64,000 bases of DNA. Origin: CAZUMJ01 sp964621605. Lineage in GTDB: Bacteria > Actinomycetota > Acidimicrobiia > Acidimicrobiales > Iamiaceae. Below, in pieces: positions 41,151-49,801 of the stretch. The translations under genes were made by a program, and so were the position numbers. The stretch's first letter is position 1, and each line of letters starts with the position of its first letter. The stretch spans positions 62,001-126,000 of the forward strand of contig CAZUMJ010000001.1 in NCBI GenBank assembly GCA_964621605.1, given 5' to 3'. The notes below the pieces were generated by a model, which did not search any database, had not been told where the DNA came from, and saw only the letters and a list, made by a program, of their open reading frames with translations.

Positions 41151-42359
41151 CTAGCAGGCGGCCGGGCCTCCCACGTTCTGGAAAGCCACCTGACCGCCGG
41201 GGTAGATGCCGAGGTTGTTCGTCGCGCTGCCGCAGGTGCCGGCGGACCAGACCGTCTTGACGGTCGGAACCACGTCGGGGCTCGTGACGGTGTTGCCGAC
41301 GACCGTGACCGACTGGCCGACCTGGACGGTGATCTGCCCGCGGTACTCGGCCGACGTCGAGTTGTCCTTGATGAGGACTCGCTCGATGGGTTGCGTGCCT
41401 TGCAGCACGAAGTTGAGCCGGGACTGGTCGGACGTGTTGTTGTCGATGGTGACGTCGTAGACCGGCGCGAACGCCGTGATGTTCACCATCGCGCCGTTGC
41501 CTCGGTCTGACCGGTAGGCCGAGTCGTCCACCCACGAGATGGTGTTGTGGTCGACCCGCACGCGTTCCAACGGGAGGTTGATCGGCGGGTTCGGCTCCAG
41601 GTCGATGCCGATCAACGCCACCATGCTCACCGAGTTGCCGGTGACGCGTACGTCGCTCCCGTTGGCGACAGCGATGCCGTTGCGCCCCGACCGGTACACC
41701 GTGTTCGCTTCGATGTGGGCACCTGCCACATCCGCGATGTAGATCGGGTCGCTCCAGGTCTGAGAGATCTCGTTGTGGGTGAACGTGATGTTCTTGCCGC
41801 CCGTGGCCGTCAGGCCCACGTCCTGGTCGGACCGAGCCGGGTACGGCATGGTCGACACGTCGGCTGGGGCGGAACCGGTCATGCGGAACCACTGCACGGC
41901 GGCGGTGTCGGTTGCCTCGTTCGTGAGCTCGAAGATGGCATCGCGGTTGGTGGTGATGGGAAGCCACGACTGGACGATCCACGCGCCGCCGGAGCTGCCG
42001 TCGACGACCACGTTGTGGAACGGCTTCGGGTTGTCGAGGTACACCGCGGAGCCCAGGTAGTAGCAGCCGGTCGGGAAGACGATCGTGGTGTCGGCGATGT
42101 CGGTCGCGGCGCTCAACGACGAGACCCAGTTCGCCCAGTCGGTGCCGTCGAAGGTGGTGTGGCGTGACGGATCGTTGGGGTCGGTCCACGTCTGTGCGCA
42201 TCCCTCAGCTGGGCGTGTCACGTACCACGCGGCCGGGACCGTGACCGTTGAGGTCGGGGTCGGGGCCGTCGGCGGCGTCGGGAGCGTCGGGTCGCAGGCC
42301 ACGAGGATCCCGGTGAGGATCAGCAGAGCGGCGATGCGGCTGGGCGTGCTGCGGAGCAT
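41151..42359 (-). CDS. Right-handed beta-helix lipoprotein
   Basis: A 402-residue exported lipoprotein. The signal ends ILVACD (Cys near residue 22), then a Pro/Thr linker. From about 85 to 390 there are repeated parallel beta-helix (PbH1) rungs: ITFTHNEISQ, HIEANTVYRSGRNGIAV, VRVTGNSVSM, VRVDHNTISWV, VTIDNNTSD, VLIKDNSTS and VTVVGNTVTS. The N-[TE]-[IV] spacing is typical of pectate lyase-like carbohydrate-active or adhesion proteins. No lyase catalytic set can be assigned by eye, so the activity is unknown. It ends in GGPAAC and lacks the YTG tag. Confidence 0.8.
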   Translation of the reverse strand: MLRSTPSRIAALLILTGILVACDPTLPTPPTAPTPTSTVTVPAAWYVTRPAEGCAQTWTDPNDPSRHTTFDGTDWANWVSSLSAATDIADTTIVFPTGCYYLGSAVYLDNPKPFHNVVVDGSSGGAWIVQSWLPITTNRDAIFELTNEATDTAAVQWFRMTGSAPADVSTMPYPARSDQDVGLTATGGKNITFTHNEISQTWSDPIYIADVAGAHIEANTVYRSGRNGIAVANGSDVRVTGNSVSMVALIGIDLEPNPPINLPLERVRVDHNTISWVDDSAYRSDRGNGAMVNITAFAPVYDVTIDNNTSDQSRLNFVLQGTQPIERVLIKDNSTSAEYRGQITVQVGQSVTVVGNTVTSPDVVPTVKTVWSAGTCGSATNNLGIYPGGQVAFQNVGGPAAC

Positions 42360-42429
42360 GGGGCACCTTGGTTGGCGAGTGTTTCCCAAGGTTTCGACAT
42401 GCCGAAGGGGCACCTTGAGGTGCAGCAAG

Positions 42430-43332
42430 TCACCGCAAGTAGGTCTGCAAGGTCTCCAGCACGTCGGTGGCCACGCCCAACCCACCGAGGTGGGCCGCAC
42501 CCGACAACGTGACGAGGGACGCCGAAGGGAGGAGCGAGACGACGTGCTCGCCATGGGCATGGGGCACGATGTGGTCCGCGTCGCCGTGCCACCAATGCAC
42601 GGGCTGGGTGACGTCCGCGAGTGAGAATCCCCAGTCGCCGGTGAAGAGCATGAGGTCGCTCAGGGGCGCGGTGAGCTGCTTGCGGCTCCCGCGGAGCAGG
42701 TCGTCGAGGAACATCGCTTTGAACTCGGGCTGTTCGAGGAGACGCCGATCGCCCTCGGGGGAGAGGCGCGCGTAGAGCCCGATCGCAGGAACCGCCGCGG
42801 GGTGAGCGGCACGGATCGCGACGCTGAGGCCCATGCCCAAGGGCACGCGTACCGCGGACACGAGGGGGCGCATGCGAGCACCGAATCCCACGAGCCCGCC
42901 CTCCGCCGCCTCCGGGCCCGTGGCCGGGGCGACCCCACCGAGCACGCCGACCGCGCGCACCCGTTCACCGAGCGTGTGCGCCAGGGCCAGCGCGTAGGGC
43001 CCGCCGCCCGAAAGGCCGATGGTGGCGAGCTCTTCGACGCCCAGCCGGTCGATCACCTCGGTGAGGTCGACGGTGGCATCGACGAGCGAGTCGTAGACGT
43101 GGGGTGTCGACGAGCCGATGCCGGGCCGGTCGATGCCGATGATGCGCAGTTCGTGCTCGGCGGCGAAGCGACGTGCGGCGACGGGGATCTGCCTACGAGC
43201 GCCGGGTGTGCCGTGCAGCCAGACGATCGCGGCGCCGTGGGGGGAGCCGAACTCGGCGAAGCCGAGGCGCCTGCCGTCGCGCACCGGGACACTGCCCTCG
43301 ACGCGTGGCCCTTCGATCGTGGCGATACCCAT
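42430..43332 (-). CDS. Alpha/beta hydrolase
   Basis: A 300-residue alpha/beta-hydrolase fold enzyme. The oxyanion motif is WLHGTPGARRQ, the nucleophile elbow GLSGGGPYAL (Ser), the acid probably DADH (GDADHIVPHAHGEH), and the catalytic His is in SGAAHLGGLG. A helical cap lies between about 140 and 215. It is probably cytoplasmic; ester, lactone or haloalkane substrates cannot be separated by sequence alone. ATG 43332 is chosen because AAAGGAT lies upstream. Confidence 0.85.
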   Translation of the reverse strand: MGIATIEGPRVEGSVPVRDGRRLGFAEFGSPHGAAIVWLHGTPGARRQIPVAARRFAAEHELRIIGIDRPGIGSSTPHVYDSLVDATVDLTEVIDRLGVEELATIGLSGGGPYALALAHTLGERVRAVGVLGGVAPATGPEAAEGGLVGFGARMRPLVSAVRVPLGMGLSVAIRAAHPAAVPAIGLYARLSPEGDRRLLEQPEFKAMFLDDLLRGSRKQLTAPLSDLMLFTGDWGFSLADVTQPVHWWHGDADHIVPHAHGEHVVSLLPSASLVTLSGAAHLGGLGVATDVLETLQTYLR

Positions 43333-43687
43333 GGGGCGGGATCCTTTCAGGCGCTGCGGTGTGGACACGAGTTGGGCGTCGCGTGCCCGTCCGGAACAGT
43401 CGCGCCGGAGGCCGGTCGTGGATCGGGCAAGCCCCTCGGCTCGTTGAGGCCCTGCGCGACCAGGTTCCGGTCAGGTGCTTCGGCCGTTCTCGCCGAGTTC
43501 TGGAGTGCGCCCGCCGCGGATGAGGCGCGTGACCTACGGGCGGTTGCGGTGGCGGTGAGGAGCACGCCTTGTGCGGCGACGGGAGATGCCGGCTCGAGCA
43601 CGGCGAGCTCCGGTCGGGGCGTCCGAAAACGAGGCCCGCCCCGACCGCAATGCGGCCGGGGCGGACGGTCCCGTCGGGGAGTGGCGG
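43333..43687. other. Intergenic region, 355 bp
   Basis: No gene is supported. It holds a terminator hairpin at 43636-43664 for the nitrite reductase gene and the upstream region of the alpha/beta hydrolase. Otherwise nothing is recognised. Confidence 0.6.
43636..43664 (-). terminator. Intrinsic terminator of the nirK-like gene
   Basis: A stem of CCGCCCCGACCGCA with TGCGGCCGGGGCGG pairs over 14 bp with one G-U-type mismatch. On the minus strand it is followed by CGTTTTC. It lies 24 bp after the stop of the copper nitrite reductase-like gene. Confidence 0.75.
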
Positions 43688-45079
43688 TCAATGACCGGTA
43701 TGACCACCCTCCGGCACATTCCCGACCTTGAAGAGGCCGAGTGCGCCCTTGCTGGCCGACGAGAACTTGTGGGTCACCATGGCGTAGGTGCCGTCGGCGG
43801 GGAACACCAGCTCGACGAACCCGCCCTGCGAGGGCTGCAGGTCGAGCGTCTGCGAACCGCCCTCTTCGGGGTTTCCGGCCCGCAGCAGGTAGGCACCTTC
43901 CTTGAACACGGTGTCGAACTGCGTGCCCACGACGTGGAAGGCCATGTTCTCCGACGGACCAGCGTCGAGGACCCAGATGCGGACACGCTGCCCAGCCTTG
44001 GCGTTCGTGATGGGGGCGAACTTGTACTGGTTCACGTAGCCGTTGAACATCACGGCGTCCCACTTGTCGGCCAGCATCCGGTCGAGCGGGCCGGGCCCAC
44101 CGTCAGCGCTGAGGTAGAGCTCCGACTGCACGATGACGTACTCGTGGTCGACCTTGGGCAGGTTCGGCGGGTCGATGATCACGGCGCCGTACATGCCGGT
44201 CCCGATGTGGTGCAGGGTCGGCGCCGTCCCACAGTGGTACATCCACACCCCTGAGTGGTGCGCCTCGAACTGGTACACGATCGACTCGCCCGGCTCGATG
44301 GTCCGCATGTCCTTGTCCATGGCGGTCTGCGAGGCGTGGAAGTCGATCGAGTGGCCGACCTTGCCCTTGTTCACCAGCGTCACGGTGAAGATGTCGCCGA
44401 CCTTGCCGCGCAGGACGGGGCCCGGCACGGTGTTGTTGAAGGTCCACATCTCCTGCTTGACGCCGGGGGCGACCTCGAGCTGGACCTCGGTTGCTTCCAG
44501 GGTGATCTTGTGCTCCGTGCCGCCGGGGGCAGGGGCCAGGTTGGGGTCGAACGGCTTCCAGTCGACAGACGGTGTGGCGTTGGGGTCGATCGTGCGCAAC
44601 GGTGCATCGGCCGAGGCGGTTGCGCCGCCGCCGGACGGTGCCGACCCGTTCACGACGATGTCCATCTTCATGCCCGCCTCGCGGTGGCCGGGCACGGTGC
44701 ACCACGCCTCGGAAGTCGTGCTGATGGGCCCGAGCGTCACGGTCTCGCTCTCGCCGGGCTTGAGCATCTTGGTGCCCGTCTTGCCGTCGAGCTTGAGGTC
44801 GTGGTCCATCGTGCCGTCGTTGGTCACCTTGAGCACGAGCGTCGTGCCGGGGTCGACCTCGACCTTGGAGGGCGTCACGCTGAACTCCTTCAGCGACACG
44901 GTGAGCTCCTTGGTGCCGCCGCTGGCGGCGACCCCTCCGGAGTTCCCCGAGTTGGTGCCCAGGTTCAAGGCGAAGGCGGCCACCGCGATGAGCACGGCGG
45001 TCACGCTCAAGGCGCTGATCATGGTGGTCCACGTTTGCGTGGCCTTACGTACGGTTCTGACTGGAGCGTCACTGCTCAT
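43688..45079 (-). CDS. Copper nitrite reductase-like protein with N-terminal cupredoxin
   Basis: A 463-residue exported copper protein. A membrane anchor or signal helix (about 18-40) precedes an extra cupredoxin domain (about 55-150) with blue-copper ligands at MDHDLKL (His) and WCTVPGHREAGM (Cys, His, Met). Then come two NirK-like cupredoxin domains: SIDFHAS (Asp and type-2 His), FEAHHSGVWMYHCGTAPT (type-2 His and type-1 Cys), LHHIGTGMYG (type-1 His and Met), MAFHVVG and MVTHKF (His). It should reduce nitrite to NO or act as a related multicopper oxidase. The fused cupredoxin would be a built-in electron donor, as in Hyphomicrobium denitrificans NirK. A terminator follows. Confidence 0.82.
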   Translation of the reverse strand: MSSDAPVRTVRKATQTWTTMISALSVTAVLIAVAAFALNLGTNSGNSGGVAASGGTKELTVSLKEFSVTPSKVEVDPGTTLVLKVTNDGTMDHDLKLDGKTGTKMLKPGESETVTLGPISTTSEAWCTVPGHREAGMKMDIVVNGSAPSGGGATASADAPLRTIDPNATPSVDWKPFDPNLAPAPGGTEHKITLEATEVQLEVAPGVKQEMWTFNNTVPGPVLRGKVGDIFTVTLVNKGKVGHSIDFHASQTAMDKDMRTIEPGESIVYQFEAHHSGVWMYHCGTAPTLHHIGTGMYGAVIIDPPNLPKVDHEYVIVQSELYLSADGGPGPLDRMLADKWDAVMFNGYVNQYKFAPITNAKAGQRVRIWVLDAGPSENMAFHVVGTQFDTVFKEGAYLLRAGNPEEGGSQTLDLQPSQGGFVELVFPADGTYAMVTHKFSSASKGALGLFKVGNVPEGGHTGH

Positions 45080-45237
45080 GTCGGAGCCCTTTCTCTTGCC
45101 GGTCGACCTTCATCGTCGCCAGTGCGGGCGCCATGACCGCAGGGGCGAAGGTCCCCTGGAGCGTTGACGGTCGTCCCTTCGCGCTCGGGACCGATGGCAC
45201 GGACCCGTACGGGACCGTGCTGTGCCAACATGCCCAC

Positions 45238-46818
45238 ATGACAGAACGTGAGGGGATCTCGTTTTTCCGTCGCGGCATGGCGACCGTGGCAGCCGGCCTG
45301 GTGCTAGTGGCCGCGGCGGCGGTGCCGCTCGCGGCGCCGGCGACCGCGGTGCTGCCCACCGCGCCCGGCCCGGTGTCGAGCTGGACGACGACGACCGGAA
45401 CCGATGGTCGGGTGTACGTCGCCGACCAGAACGGCCGCGCGCTGCAGTTCCACGGCTTCAACGTGAAGACCGCCAACCCACTTGTGGACGCGAGCGACGA
45501 TTTGTTGGCAGCGGCGGCCGAACGCGGTCTCGACCACATGCGCTTGTCGATCTTCTGGGACCAGTTGGAGCCGACGAAGGGCACCTACGACGAGGCATAC
45601 CTCGACGACATCGTGACGGTCCTCAACCGTGCCGAGGCCCACGGCATCACCGTCATCCTCGACATGCACCAAGACGTGTTCGGCCCGGCGTTCGGTCAGC
45701 GGGGCATCCCCACGTGGGCGACGCGCACCGACGGCGCCAGCTTCGAACTGCAGACCACGTGGATGTTGAACTACCTCCAGCCTGCGGTGCAGAACGCCTG
45801 GGAGCACCTCTACGAGGACGCGGACCTGCGCCAAGCACAGATCGACGCGTGGCTCCACGTGGTGGACCGGGTGAAGGACAACCCCGCCGTGTTCGGCTAC
45901 GACCTGTTGAACGAGCCGTTCGGCAAGATGCGCCCCGGCGAGAACATCCTCCAGGCTGCAGAGCGCGTCGAGCGGGATCAGCTCACCCCCATGTACCAGC
46001 GCCTCGCGGACGCGATCGGCGCGGTGGACCCGGCGCACTGGATCTTCTACGAGGCGCCCAACCTGGCATCGCTCGGCATCGCCACGTCGCTCGGGCACAT
46101 CGCCAACCCGAAGGCGATCTTCTACCCGCACATGTACGACACCACGATCGAGACGGCGACATACCAGCCGGGGGCAGAGGTGACCGGGTTCGATCCGAAC
46201 TTCTTCAGTGCCTGGACGGGGGCCACGGTCGACTACGTCCAGCGCAACCAGGTGCCGTTGATGGTCGGCGAGTGGGGCATCGCGCACCCGGAGAACCCGG
46301 GCATGGCCGAGTTCGTGCGGCGCAGCCTTACGACGCTCGACGCGGTCGGCTCGGGTTGGTCGGTGTTCAACTGGTGCGCCGGGTCCGGGTACTGCCCGAT
46401 CGACTCGTCGTACCAGGATCGGCCCGCGCTGGGGCAGATCTTCGAGCCCTACGCTCGAGCCATCGCTGGAGCGCCCACGTCGTCCACCTACGACTTCACC
46501 ACCAGGCAGCTGCGCGTCCGCTACAGCGACAACGCTGCCAAGGGCGCAACCGACATCTACCTGCCGGTCTCGCGTGCCTACCCGAACGGTTGGACCGTGT
46601 CGACGAGCGATGCACCCGGGACGTGGTCGCAGTCGTTCGATGCGGAGACCGGTGTCCTCTCGGTGACTGTCACGCAGAACGCCGGCAAGCACGCGATCTG
46701 CGTGCAGCCGGCGGGGGCGCCGACTGACTGCCCGGCGGTTGACCCGGTTGCCGTCGCGCCTGCGCCGGTCGCGCCGCCGGCCGCTCCGGTGCCGGCTGAG
46801 CCGACGTTCACGGGCTGA
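45238..46818 (+). CDS. Secreted GH5 glycoside hydrolase with C-terminal VPAEPTFTG tag
   Basis: A 526-residue exported family 5 glycosidase of the endoglycoceramidase-like type. A signal peptide (about 1-37, ending APATA) precedes a TIM barrel at about 50-420: FHGFNVKTANP, HMRLSIFWDQLEP, VILDMHQDVFGPAFG, the acid/base Glu in YDLLNEPFG near 222 and the nucleophile Glu in VGEWGIAHP near 345. A small beta-sandwich domain (about 425-490) is typical of endoglycoceramidases. Such enzymes release glycans from glycolipids or steryl glucosides. The C-terminus is a Pro/Ala/Val linker ending VPAEPTFTG. ATG 45238 is chosen. Confidence 0.88.
   Translation: MTEREGISFFRRGMATVAAGLVLVAAAAVPLAAPATAVLPTAPGPVSSWTTTTGTDGRVYVADQNGRALQFHGFNVKTANPLVDASDDLLAAAAERGLDHMRLSIFWDQLEPTKGTYDEAYLDDIVTVLNRAEAHGITVILDMHQDVFGPAFGQRGIPTWATRTDGASFELQTTWMLNYLQPAVQNAWEHLYEDADLRQAQIDAWLHVVDRVKDNPAVFGYDLLNEPFGKMRPGENILQAAERVERDQLTPMYQRLADAIGAVDPAHWIFYEAPNLASLGIATSLGHIANPKAIFYPHMYDTTIETATYQPGAEVTGFDPNFFSAWTGATVDYVQRNQVPLMVGEWGIAHPENPGMAEFVRRSLTTLDAVGSGWSVFNWCAGSGYCPIDSSYQDRPALGQIFEPYARAIAGAPTSSTYDFTTRQLRVRYSDNAAKGATDIYLPVSRAYPNGWTVSTSDAPGTWSQSFDAETGVLSVTVTQNAGKHAICVQPAGAPTDCPAVDPVAVAPAPVAPPAAPVPAEPTFTG
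46789..46815 (+). other. C-terminal tag VPAEPTFTG
   Basis: The last nine codons before the stop encode VPAEPTFTG, the fourth tagged terminus and the only one with Phe in place of Tyr. Confidence 0.8.
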
Positions 46819-46966
46819 GCGGCGTGGGCGGTCGCACGGCGCCTCATGGTCGTGCAGCCGGGCGCCGGGTGGGCGCGGTCACGGGCTGAGCGACCCGCGG
46901 CCAGCGTGCTCGGCGCCGCCAGGCGCGCTTGGCTGCTGCGGTGAGGACTGCTGGCAAGATGCGGAG

Positions 46967-47731
46967 ATGGCTGACGCCCCCGTTTCCCCCTACGCGCGCG
47001 CACGGAGCGCAGGCGAGGTCGCCGCGAACGTGGCCGACATCCGGGCACGCATCGACGCGGCGGCGACGCGCGCCGGGCGCGACCCGGCTGAGGTTCGCTT
47101 GCTGCCGGTGAGCAAGACGGTCGACGATGACCGTCTCGCCTGGGTGCATGCGACTGGCATCCGACTGCTCGGCGAGAACAAGGCGCAGGAGGCGCGGCGC
47201 AAGGCCCCCCTGTTCGATGCGCTCGACGGGATGCGGTGGGCGATGATCGGCCACCTCCAGACCAACAAGGTGCGCGACGTGGCGGGCTCGGCCGCCGAGT
47301 TCCATGCGCTCGACAGCCTGAGAGTGGCCGAGGCGTTGGATCGTCGCTTGCAGGCGCTCGGCCGGTCGCTCGACGTGTTCGTGCAGGTGAACAGCTCCGG
47401 CGAGACGAGCAAGTACGGCCTCGACCCCGCCGACCTCTCCTCGTTCCTCGGTGCTCTCGCGCCGTACGCGTCGCTGCGCGTCCGTGGGCTGATGACGCTC
47501 GCCCTGCACACCTCCGACCCCGTCGCGGTGCAGAGGTGCTTCGCCCTGCTGCGAACGCTGCGAGATCGCGCCCGAGAGGTTGCGTCGGATCCGCTGTGGT
47601 GCAGCGAGCTGTCGATGGGCATGTCGGGTGACTTCGAGCTTGCGATCGAGGAAGGCGCCACGACGGTGCGCGTGGGGCAGGCGATCTTCGGCAGCAGGGC
47701 GACACGTGACGAGGATTACTGGCCCGCCTGA
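46967..47731 (+). CDS. PLP homeostasis protein (YggS/PLPBP family)
   Basis: A 254-residue pyridoxal-phosphate-binding protein. The PLP lysine is in LLPVSKTVDDD near residue 49. LLGENKAQEARRK, MIGHLQTNK, VQVNSSGETSKYGL, LRVRGLMTL and LSMGMSGDFELAIEEGATTVRVGQAIFG are family hallmarks; the last binds the PLP phosphate. It keeps free PLP low and affects amino acid metabolism rather than catalysing a defined reaction. ATG 46967 has GGAG just upstream. In many bacteria this gene sits near cell-division genes; here it does not. Confidence 0.92.
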   Translation: MADAPVSPYARARSAGEVAANVADIRARIDAAATRAGRDPAEVRLLPVSKTVDDDRLAWVHATGIRLLGENKAQEARRKAPLFDALDGMRWAMIGHLQTNKVRDVAGSAAEFHALDSLRVAEALDRRLQALGRSLDVFVQVNSSGETSKYGLDPADLSSFLGALAPYASLRVRGLMTLALHTSDPVAVQRCFALLRTLRDRAREVASDPLWCSELSMGMSGDFELAIEEGATTVRVGQAIFGSRATRDEDYWPA

Positions 47732-47800
47732 CCGGTAAATCTGGCATGTAACAGAAGTATTCGCTACGGTCGGGGCGCGCACCCACGCGCGACAACCACC

Positions 47801-48295
47801 ATGAGCAGCGAACCGATCTCCCTCATCCCCAAGCCCAACCCGAACAGCTCGCGTGCGCGCGAGCTCCCCGTGCTGCTCGCCAAGGCCCTGCGCCTGGCCG
47901 GCAATGCCGGTCGGCCCGAGGCCGCGAGCGAGATCGCGGCTGAGGCCTGGTGGGCGCTGCGCGAGGTCGATCCGCGCGGCGCCGAGCGGATGAACGGCGT
48001 GCTGCACTACCTCGCCAAGCTCCCCGCCGAGCAGCGAGCCCAGACCCCAGGAATGGAGATCCCGATGGCCGATCCCGAGCTCGACGTCCGCAACGAGGTG
48101 CCGATGCGTCGGCACGACCTGATCCTCGGCACGTATGGCGAACTGGGTAGCGGCGAGGGGTTCATCCTCGTCAACGACCACGACCCGAAGCCCCTCTACT
48201 ACCAGTTCGCGGCTGAGTACACCGACAAGTTCACCTGGGACTACCTCGAGGAGGGGCCCGAGGTGTGGAAGGTGCGCATCGGCAAGCCCAGCTGA
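47801..48295 (+). CDS. DUF2249 domain protein
   Basis: A 164-residue cytoplasmic protein. The N-terminal 75 residues form a helical region (SSRARELPVLLAKALRLAG, AAEAWWALREVDP) of unknown role. The C-terminal 75 residues match DUF2249: LDVRNEVPMRRHDLILGTYG, EGFILVNDHDPKPLYYQF and FTWDYLEEGPEVWKVRI. DUF2249 domains resemble TusA and often accompany NO or nitrite metabolism and hemerythrin-like proteins; a nirK-like gene lies 2.7 kb upstream, but a link is only suggestive. The 69-bp upstream region contains an AT-rich stretch (ATGTAACAGAAGTATTCGC) that may be its promoter. Confidence 0.8.
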   Translation: MSSEPISLIPKPNPNSSRARELPVLLAKALRLAGNAGRPEAASEIAAEAWWALREVDPRGAERMNGVLHYLAKLPAEQRAQTPGMEIPMADPELDVRNEVPMRRHDLILGTYGELGSGEGFILVNDHDPKPLYYQFAAEYTDKFTWDYLEEGPEVWKVRIGKPS

Positions 48296-48323
48296 CGATG
48301 CACCGGGCGGTACGGTGCCGGCC

Positions 48324-49310
48324 ATGGGGACGAACGGGTTCACGTTGGCCGGCACCGACCGCACCATCCCACCTCTCGGGGTGGGGACGTGGGCGTGGGG
48401 TGACCGCGCCACCTGGGGTATGGGCGGGTACGACCACGACCTGACCCGCGAGACCATCGCCGAGGCCTGGCGTGCCTCCGTCGACGCGGGTGCGTCCTTC
48501 TTCGACACGGCAGAGGTGTACGGAAAGGGCGAGAGCGAACGCATCTTGGGAGAGCTGCTTCGTGGCGACCCGGCACGCGCCGAGCGCTGCACGATCGCCA
48601 CGAAGTTCATGCCGATGCCCTGGAAGCTCGACGTCAGGCGCGCCATGCGCCGATCGCTCGAGGCCTCGCTGCGCCGCTTGGGCCTGCCGTGTGTCGACCT
48701 GTACCAGGTGCACGGCCCGGTCAGCTTGCGAGGGCACCGGGCGATGGCCGATGCGCTCGCCGCCGTCCACGACGCGGGGCTCGCCCGGGCGGTGGGAGTG
48801 TCGAACTACTCGGTGCGAGAGATGCGCTCGATCGCCGGCCTCCTGCAAGCGCGCGGGGTGCCCCTGGCGTCCAACCAGATCGAGTTCTCGCTGCTGCGTC
48901 GCGGCCCCGAGACGTCGGGCCTCCTTGCCGCGTGCACCGACCTCGGGGTGATCCCCCTCGCCTATTCGCCGATCGGGCAAGGGCGTCTCACCGGCAAGTA
49001 CAGCGCAACCAACCCGCCGCCCGGGCGTCGGTCGTTCTCCGACCATCCGATGGAGACGGTCGACCGCGTCGTCGCCGAGTTGCGCCGCATCGGTGACGCC
49101 CACGGTGGTCGCACTCCCAGCCAGGTATCGCTGAACTGGATCATCGCCAAGGGTGCACTGCCGATACCCGGCGCGAAGAACGCCGATCAGGCGGTGCAGA
49201 ACGCGGGCGGGATGGGCTGGGTGCTCTCGGCCGACGACGTCGCCGCCCTCGACGCGGTCGCGCTCGGGGGGCTTCGCTCGTTCTCGAACCGCTTCTGGCA
49301 GCACGGCTAA
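48324..49310 (+). CDS. Aldo/keto reductase
   Basis: A 328-residue NADPH-dependent aldo/keto reductase. The tetrad is visible: Asp in FFDTAEVYG with Tyr, Lys in IATKFMP and His in LYQVHGP. VGVSNYSVREM and the C-terminal cofactor segment LPIPGAKNADQAVQNAGG are typical. The substrate is unknown. ATG 48324 is chosen. It lies 28 bp after the DUF2249 gene and its TAA overlaps the convergent ogt stop by 4 bp. Confidence 0.9.
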   Translation: MGTNGFTLAGTDRTIPPLGVGTWAWGDRATWGMGGYDHDLTRETIAEAWRASVDAGASFFDTAEVYGKGESERILGELLRGDPARAERCTIATKFMPMPWKLDVRRAMRRSLEASLRRLGLPCVDLYQVHGPVSLRGHRAMADALAAVHDAGLARAVGVSNYSVREMRSIAGLLQARGVPLASNQIEFSLLRRGPETSGLLAACTDLGVIPLAYSPIGQGRLTGKYSATNPPPGRRSFSDHPMETVDRVVAELRRIGDAHGGRTPSQVSLNWIIAKGALPIPGAKNADQAVQNAGGMGWVLSADDVAALDAVALGGLRSFSNRFWQHG

Positions 49311-49801
49311 CGCCGCAGCACCCCCACCCCTTCGTGGCGGAGCAGCCACTCCTTGCGGTCGAGGCCGCCGCCGTAGCCCCCGAGGCGCTGCCCAGCCGCG
49401 ACGACCCGGTGGCACGGCACGATGATCGAGACGGGGTTGTGGCCGTTCGCGGTGCCGACCGCTCGAAAGGCGTTGGGGTTTCCGACTCGTCGTGCGAGGT
49501 CCCCGTACGTGATCGTCTCGCCGTAGGGGATCTTCTGCAGTTGCTCCCACACCGACTGCTGGAAGGGCGTGCCGGCGAACCGGAGCGGAAGATCGAAGGT
49601 CGTGCGACTGCCGGCGAAGTATTCGTCGAGCTGCACGGTCGCCACGCGCAGGACCGCCTCCGAGCGAGCTGCCGCCTCTGGTGGTTCGGGGTCGTCGGGC
49701 GCCGGGGGCGGGGCAGGGTGGTGTTCGTCGAAGGTGAGGCCCGTCAGGGCACCGTCGTGCGCGCTGAGCGTGAGCGGGCCGATCGGCGTGTCGATGATCA
49801 T
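49307..49801 (-). CDS. ogt: Methylated-DNA--protein-cysteine methyltransferase
   Basis: A 164-residue O6-alkylguanine repair protein. The acceptor motif IIVPCHRVV is intact, preceded by FQQSVWEQLQKIPYGETITYGDLARRVGNPNAFRAVGTANGHNP-type helix-turn-helix segments and followed by GGYGGGLDRKEWLLRHE. It transfers methyl groups from O6-methylguanine to its own Cys in a suicide reaction. ATG 49801 overlaps the stop of the AdaA-AlkA gene (ATGA), so the two form one alkylation-repair operon. Confidence 0.93.
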   Translation of the reverse strand: MIIDTPIGPLTLSAHDGALTGLTFDEHHPAPPPAPDDPEPPEAAARSEAVLRVATVQLDEYFAGSRTTFDLPLRFAGTPFQQSVWEQLQKIPYGETITYGDLARRVGNPNAFRAVGTANGHNPVSIIVPCHRVVAAGQRLGGYGGGLDRKEWLLRHEGVGVLRR

